Assembly: GCA_964035575.1 (NCBI GenBank)
Contig: OZ037834.1
Span: 589,598-653,597 of the forward strand
DNA from: Rhynchopus sp. YZ270_cl-10
Taxonomy: Eukaryota > Euglenozoa > Diplonemea > Diplonemida > Diplonemidae
Direction: 5' to 3'
DNA length: 64,000 nucleotides
The notes below the pieces were generated by a model. It worked only from the letters and a program-made list of their open reading frames with translations. It was not told the DNA's origin and ran no database searches. The position numbers were made by a program, and so were the translations under genes. Shown one piece after another: positions 61,001 to 64,000 of the stretch. Positions within the stretch are counted from its first letter, which is position 1; each line of letters begins with the position of its first letter.

Positions 61001-64000
61001 GTCGTGTTTTTCTGTCTGGAGCTGAGTGCGGAGGCGACGCTCGAGATTGGGGCGACCTGGTCTGTCGGGCTGAACCTCCCCGAGAAGCAGCTGACTGCCG
61101 GGCTTGGGCCGAACGTGCGTCTGCTGGTGACGGCGCAGGCGTCGATCTCGCTGGTCATTGCCAAGGTCGGGGTGGAGATCCGTGGTGTGGTGATGGACGT
61201 GACGATCCCTGTGACGGCTGGGGTGGACTTCAGCAGCTTCCCGCTGGCAACGAGTCTGTCTGTGCCGCTGGAGCTTGTGCCGTTTGCGATTGAGGTGAAC
61301 GCGTTTGTGGCGTACATTCAGGTGAAGATTGGGTTCTTCTACGTGCGGGTGAGCTTCAAGACGCACCGCTTCACGATCCTGCGGTTCTCTGCAAAGTCGC
61401 GCCAGCTGATGCTCTTCAAGCGTGAGTTCCCGACAGCGACGCCGGAGGCACCACGCGCGATGCCGCAGGTTGCCCTTGGCTCGAGTGCGACCTTTGTTGA
61501 GGGCGGAGCCTCGAGTGCGATGCGGACGAAGCAGTGGCCGGGGTCGAACACACCTGTGACGAAGTACTGCGGGCGCATGCTGGGTGCGGACGGGAGTGCC
61601 TGTGGAGCGACGACGTGCAGCACGGTCCCGACCTTGGAGGTGCCGACGGTGGGCTGTTCGGACGGGTGGGTGACGGTTGAGATGAGTGCGACGGGGTCGA
61701 CTGGGCGTGTTGCGACGCAGGCTGGGCGGCAGATGTACGTTGTGCAGGGGCCGCCGGTGCCTGTGCTTGACACGACTGCCGACGTCCCGAAGGATGCGGA
61801 CGGCTGTCAGTACCGTACGGACGCGGCGCTGCTGTGTGTGCGGTGGACCGAGTCGCGTTTCTCTGCCAACACAACTGTTGCTGTGACGAACAGCAGCGGG
61901 GACGTGGTTGCGTCTGCGTCTGGGCAGCTGGGGCGCCGCTTCTGCATCAGGGACGTCGCACGCGAGCTTCCCGACGGCGAGGCCTACAACGTGACTGTCA
62001 CGACTGTCGGCGTTACTGGGCTCTCTTCTCAGGACAGCATGTGTGTGCGCACTGACTTCCGTGTCCCGCAGGTGACTGAGGCGACTGCGACCTGTGGTGA
62101 TGACGCCACCTTTCAGACTGACCTGCGTCGTCTCTGCTTCTCTGCGCGTGTTGGGAACGTTCCCTTTGGTGGTCTTGAGGCGGAGCCAGTGTTCTTTGTG
62201 AAGCTTGCGAACGGGAGTCTCATTACAGGACGTGGTGTGCTTACGCCTATTGCTGGTGGTGGTGGTGCTAGTGGTGATTTGCGCTTCACTGCCTCTGTTG
62301 TTGTGGGAGACACTGCAGCAGACCTGCCTGTCGGACGCAACTACGCAGAGGCAACTGTGAAGGGGAAGGCAGGGAGCTCAGCTCGTGTGCCTCTGGGCAG
62401 CTTCTTCACCTTTGCAACACAGGCACCTGAAAGGGTTGCGAACCCGGCCTGTGTGCTGCCTTCGGGGCAGGTCTGCGTGACACTGACAGAGCCCGAAGAC
62501 TTTGGGTTTGGGCCGACACGGACACTGATCATGCGTCTGTTTGATGGTGAAACTGCGGTGGAGGCAGCCTTGGCTTCAACCTCAGAAGCAGTTACATTTG
62601 ACGCGCAGCAGTGCTTTTCGATGCCTGCGTCGCATGCCGAGGTGGGACTGCGTGTTGGGGTTGCTGCGACACAGATGGGACAGGTGTCTGCGTTCACTCT
62701 GGGGAATGTGGTGCGGGTGACGGCGCTGGCACCGAAGTGTGGTGTGTATGTTGGGGACGCGACGGGGCGGAGGGAGGTGTCGCGCTTTGCGAGCAAGGTG
62801 TGCTTCATTGCGACGGCGGAGGGGTGTGGTGTGCACGGTGCGCAGGCGACGCTCTCTGACGCCTTTGGTGCGACGCTTGCGACGGGCCCTGCTGTCCTCG
62901 GCGCCCTGCACTGCCTCCCCGTGGACGCAGCGACGCCTCTCGACGACGGAGCAGAGTACACCCTTGCCTTCACCGCAACCGGAGGCAACCTGAAGACCTG
63001 CCTCACCTCGCACCGCTTCACCGTCGACCTCACCCCGCCAGCAAACAAGGTGACCCACCCTGTTGTGGTGCACGCAGGGAACGAGGTGACTGTGTCCGTT
63101 GAGCGTGTCTCGGACGACACAGCAACGGAGACGCTGACGGCGTCCCTCGGGGAGGAGCTGCTTTCGGTGACCTCGGTGCAGACCTCGGACGCGGCGAACA
63201 AGAACAACACGGTCTTCACGTTGGAGACCGGGAACTTCAGTGGGAACGTGCAGTTCTTCTACGCAGCGACAGATGCGGCAGGGAATGTGCAGCGCGAGTC
63301 TGGCCGCATTGTTGTGTGGACGCCGCCGGAGCTGAGTGCTGGGGATGTTGTGAACGGACGCTATGCGCACGATGCTGTGGTGCCGCAGGACAGACTCACT
63401 GTGACGTTGTTGCCGTGTGTGCGTCGTGCTGGTGCGACTGCTGCTACTACTGCACCGAGCGACAAGGTCGTGGTGACGGGTGTGTATGGCGCAACGACGG
63501 TGCTGACGAGAGCTGCTGCAGAGGAGGCCATGCGCCGCTGCAGCGACAGCGGCCACCGCCTTGTGCGCACCAGTGCCACGACTGCTGTTGAGGTGATGTG
63601 TGAGGGTGGACGTGTCCTGCTTGCGGTCATTAGTGCCAACACCACAACCACAACGACAGCAACAGCAACACGCAGGATGTGCCAGGACACAGCCTGGGGC
63701 CTGCCACCCGTGAGCGGGAGGGGACGCATCATCGGCGACACTGGCTACTGCTCGGCCCTGGTGCGGTCGCTGCCCCTGCGTGAGGTGCTCTTCTCGTCAC
63801 CCGGGCACTCGGACGTGCAGACTGTGGGGAACTGCATTGGCGGGCGCACGCTGGACGCCGTGCTGCGTGGTGATGCTGCTGAGGAGACAAGGTGCGGGAC
63901 GGGCCGCTTTGGCGGTGTGCGTGGGCACCCTGCTGTGGACGCAGACGTGCTTACCTTTGGTGGTGCGGGCATGGTGGTGCGTGTGTCGGATGCGGCAGGG
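55013..64000 (+). CDS. Giant secreted/membrane protein with TSP1-like modules, Hedgehog-type Hint domain and long ectodomain (3' end outside window)
   Basis: A single frame of 2,996 codons runs from the ATG at 55013 to the last base with no stop and no intron. The start is chosen for its signal peptide (MLQPAAVAMGLLLSLGCVCA, cleavage about residue 22) and an A at -3. Seen in order: a Cys-containing N-terminal region; thrombospondin type-1-like modules from about residue 330 (FSPFGACSNACGSGTMTRTR) to 670; a Hint domain starting at Cys679 (NGCYPRTAELL), with SPDHFVYTTDGRKRAQEV (His748) and GFVSHLTPTSTLLI, matching the Cys nucleophile, TxxH-like block and closing strand of Hedgehog Hog; a membrane helix (about 895-925); a second hydrophobic segment (about 943-965); a beta-then-helical region that may be vitellogenin-like; a beta-rich stretch (about 2000-2120); and Ig-like repeats to the end. 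Hint domains cut and ligate the chain or attach a lipid. It is GC-rich, unlike all flanking DNA. Confidence 0.9.
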   Translation, partial: MLQPAAVAMGLLLSLGCVCADTAPAVVFDLEPGAAPTASSAAYCGGFLVVGRAPLLTLAAYHKTAGGWTQCGAVSSGAEMFGAKVQCLAGCEGGGARMAATSAAGVHTVAISADCVLTEVAFTAFRTAAPVTAFSAYEGAFATAHLDGHIERSLYSDVCSGTANTTDEMRQLSADSVAMVAGHVAAQSGEETVLEEVAGGVTSTRLGMSCEGLEHLLGVGLTCVDGAATWSLCGLSSGMYAASVSTSTSTSTSSDSKDVTVTVTYTAKGAELQTAKISDDVLFAGGQTLATSTPLSSPNPPAVACSTEHGGVVVVRGQVLLVFPPAQHGGLSEFSPFGACSNACGSGTMTRTRTCSNPTPMYDGNTCATADETETVACTSLPADWRITAGNCTCSGTQTQTATCLLCDGTVSTLCSEADRPPTEVACTPQTIDWLPVGEFSECTTSVQKKCGVEGVQTRSVQCGDVCTLAVTGLDECSPETQPRAVQACVGEWHEWAATEVCLEAPGATSPSSCEGVSQMVCRAACSGLTVGETHCADLEKPQLPCQRRVFGVTHTEYGICDNICGAGSQYRQAFCVDTCETTLPKTPFNLAQCGTSEAELTLRRDCTFFEGGYKADRPGTCRPTCVGRGGTQTMGCTRQCDSAPVASSFCGGASTRPCTMPANCPPINIGPTINTNGCYPRTAELLTRNGPKAAADVTSADELRTCTAQGVCTWSTMHGVHHHSHATPIDMTRLRHGAGLLVVSPDHFVYTTDGRKRAQEVALGDVLLVHEGEGEGEGEVLVASPVTDIGAETVDGFVSHLTPTSTLLIRSDAKGAWTLISEHSSYDFSAEVMDLVYLPFHFLTTFTGDIDSPQEAGLDHLHWWANGLLWCASSFGGGETDLRAAPRAPTAWEGLVVLGVFALYIVLHAAVVVCGLQVLFTAVATTRAAKKTATTTHNSSSNHMWLAALVCVLCTGATSVSGAEVTHRDHPLHSEVDYRMRIKSKTEVKHHSATTVSGGVRWADFDLTAVGESCHAVHVRSLFEGVAGSMPQQVDTAVLNKCLLHVCDEDSPAGPAFRRHSAECTAPEALEVMLMLRPLTMWYSFGNGTAKEEMQHAQGKVSQHSHTLSGTHDAHGLKTLEICTDATTHEDHGHGMVSRTCATLSREGATPATAARTAAATSTLLTRVTLTEAASKAQIHTHAHRSAAEPEEDSLAPRVRHLVTGMSDSLEAVHALMELMTHRWEEVVVVIEEEEYLSRVEHEHEDEHEDEHKQQHARHMRRVLDALALAGTVEATARLEQCIVVRCADVNVLSAVVWQGMAAHAEGEGVPSLSRALLSAVEEHASTAAGTTTTTTAAKLEEPHLIGAVIAKHSAAADQQAHADTLLAVMKGPHRAGVDVLRSLPMHTVRDHAAQFADAQCSSGGLGCGAALRVLSRDTKNAVVRDTLAHHAVTHPHPDARATALSLLHKRHDFGCREAGMLAGNVTTTTTTTTTTTTRRRGHVDEAEKKLVRLLAGARCGRTADVQESLLSFDKTFGLPLKSTEKKLGGGPIVVTMGFEYGVFAKLAADILGGFFEFEAKAVAHAFAELEVLGFTFTIFDADFRLGKFLSLSAPPLGEAIDVITALTEGEGDERESNVLAAKKKSGFETPSKTETLTEAQICAQLKTRGFEISSSCSSVKATTKDYVQAVKLFKAIVQGKRSVEEQSTTLSPKLQGFLTKSSKAMWQRASGADCLDLASGARETHLRSEAQDVVEGIAQQLCDFWRARGSGSLPRIGAASPPQGGSYPSEAKPLHGTAHRTGSDLTIEGIPRSYQAKGGAKPSVAEAMFHAEAAFWLTRDSAVSYVTYAPWEQTCMMVHILNFARSEDGVEAGELDEEAVETFFTHNFELAAVVAHESARSACAAFGDVSAYRTFERSARGEDGNWAAKVRYADGATADHYTLVLDFGKSVGIDLPFEVTQETLNRLSFEFAGQSIIDRPVISAHEASALAELSVTNDIPGKRILLARVQTCILVVFFCLELSAEATLEIGATWSVGLNLPEKQLTAGLGPNVRLLVTAQASISLVIAKVGVEIRGVVMDVTIPVTAGVDFSSFPLATSLSVPLELVPFAIEVNAFVAYIQVKIGFFYVRVSFKTHRFTILRFSAKSRQLMLFKREFPTATPEAPRAMPQVALGSSATFVEGGASSAMRTKQWPGSNTPVTKYCGRMLGADGSACGATTCSTVPTLEVPTVGCSDGWVTVEMSATGSTGRVATQAGRQMYVVQGPPVPVLDTTADVPKDADGCQYRTDAALLCVRWTESRFSANTTVAVTNSSGDVVASASGQLGRRFCIRDVARELPDGEAYNVTVTTVGVTGLSSQDSMCVRTDFRVPQVTEATATCGDDATFQTDLRRLCFSARVGNVPFGGLEAEPVFFVKLANGSLITGRGVLTPIAGGGGASGDLRFTASVVVGDTAADLPVGRNYAEATVKGKAGSSARVPLGSFFTFATQAPERVANPACVLPSGQVCVTLTEPEDFGFGPTRTLIMRLFDGETAVEAALASTSEAVTFDAQQCFSMPASHAEVGLRVGVAATQMGQVSAFTLGNVVRVTALAPKCGVYVGDATGRREVSRFASKVCFIATAEGCGVHGAQATLSDAFGATLATGPAVLGALHCLPVDAATPLDDGAEYTLAFTATGGNLKTCLTSHRFTVDLTPPANKVTHPVVVHAGNEVTVSVERVSDDTATETLTASLGEELLSVTSVQTSDAANKNNTVFTLETGNFSGNVQFFYAATDAAGNVQRESGRIVVWTPPELSAGDVVNGRYAHDAVVPQDRLTVTLLPCVRRAGATAATTAPSDKVVVTGVYGATTVLTRAAAEEAMRRCSDSGHRLVRTSATTAVEVMCEGGRVLLAVISANTTTTTTATATRRMCQDTAWGLPPVSGRGRIIGDTGYCSALVRSLPLREVLFSSPGHSDVQTVGNCIGGRTLDAVLRGDAAEETRCGTGRFGGVRGHPAVDADVLTFGGAGMVVRVSDAAG

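Overview
The window is nuclear DNA from a eukaryote, most likely a unicellular protist. Evidence: spliceosomal introns (13 placed here, 12 with GTAT donors and one GTAC), eukaryotic protein families (anoctamin, SLC6 transporter, MAPK-cascade kinases, METTL1/Trm8, SPFH protein), and long AT-rich spacers full of poly-A/T tracts and short dispersed repeats. I cannot fix the lineage from sequence alone. I see no rRNA, tRNA, CRISPR array or organellar sequence.

Layout. 1-1833: 3' part of an anoctamin/TMEM16 gene. 4512-6601: three-exon gene for a probably N-myristoylated, low-complexity protein. 6602-18766: about 12 kb of gene-free repeats with foldback and hAT-like elements. 18767-20020: secreted Cys-rich protein. 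21274-23601: P-loop NTPase plus nuclease-like protein of Crinkler/RHS type, with a broken partial copy behind it. 24968-27247: SPFH/band-7 protein (three exons). 28543-29394: tRNA m7G46 methyltransferase. 30584-38244: seven-exon MAP2K-like kinase whose 4.3-kb sixth intron holds a DIRS-order retroelement and an hAT-like element. 38245-44624: gene-free repeats. 44625-46917: four-exon SLC6 transporter. 49094-50647: intronless MAP3K-like kinase. 50648-55012: gene-free, with a piggyBac-like element and purine/pyrimidine foldbacks. 55013-64000: one uninterrupted GC-rich frame of 2,996 codons running off the window.

The giant gene is the most striking item. It encodes a signal peptide, thrombospondin type-1-like modules, a Hedgehog-type Hint (self-processing) domain, a membrane segment and a very long extracellular-looking region that may begin with a vitellogenin-like lipid-transport module. 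Long antisense frames over it are shadows of its codon bias.

The spacers are a mosaic. Many families of roughly 50-160 bp, several with a small hairpin, recur in spacers and introns. At least nine elements have inverted termini, and several have clear target-site duplications (TTAA; 5, 6, 7 and 8 bp). The proteins fit a motile or secretory protist with ion and lipid transport (anoctamin, SLC6, SPFH) and a MAPK-type signalling pair, but no operon-like organisation links them.
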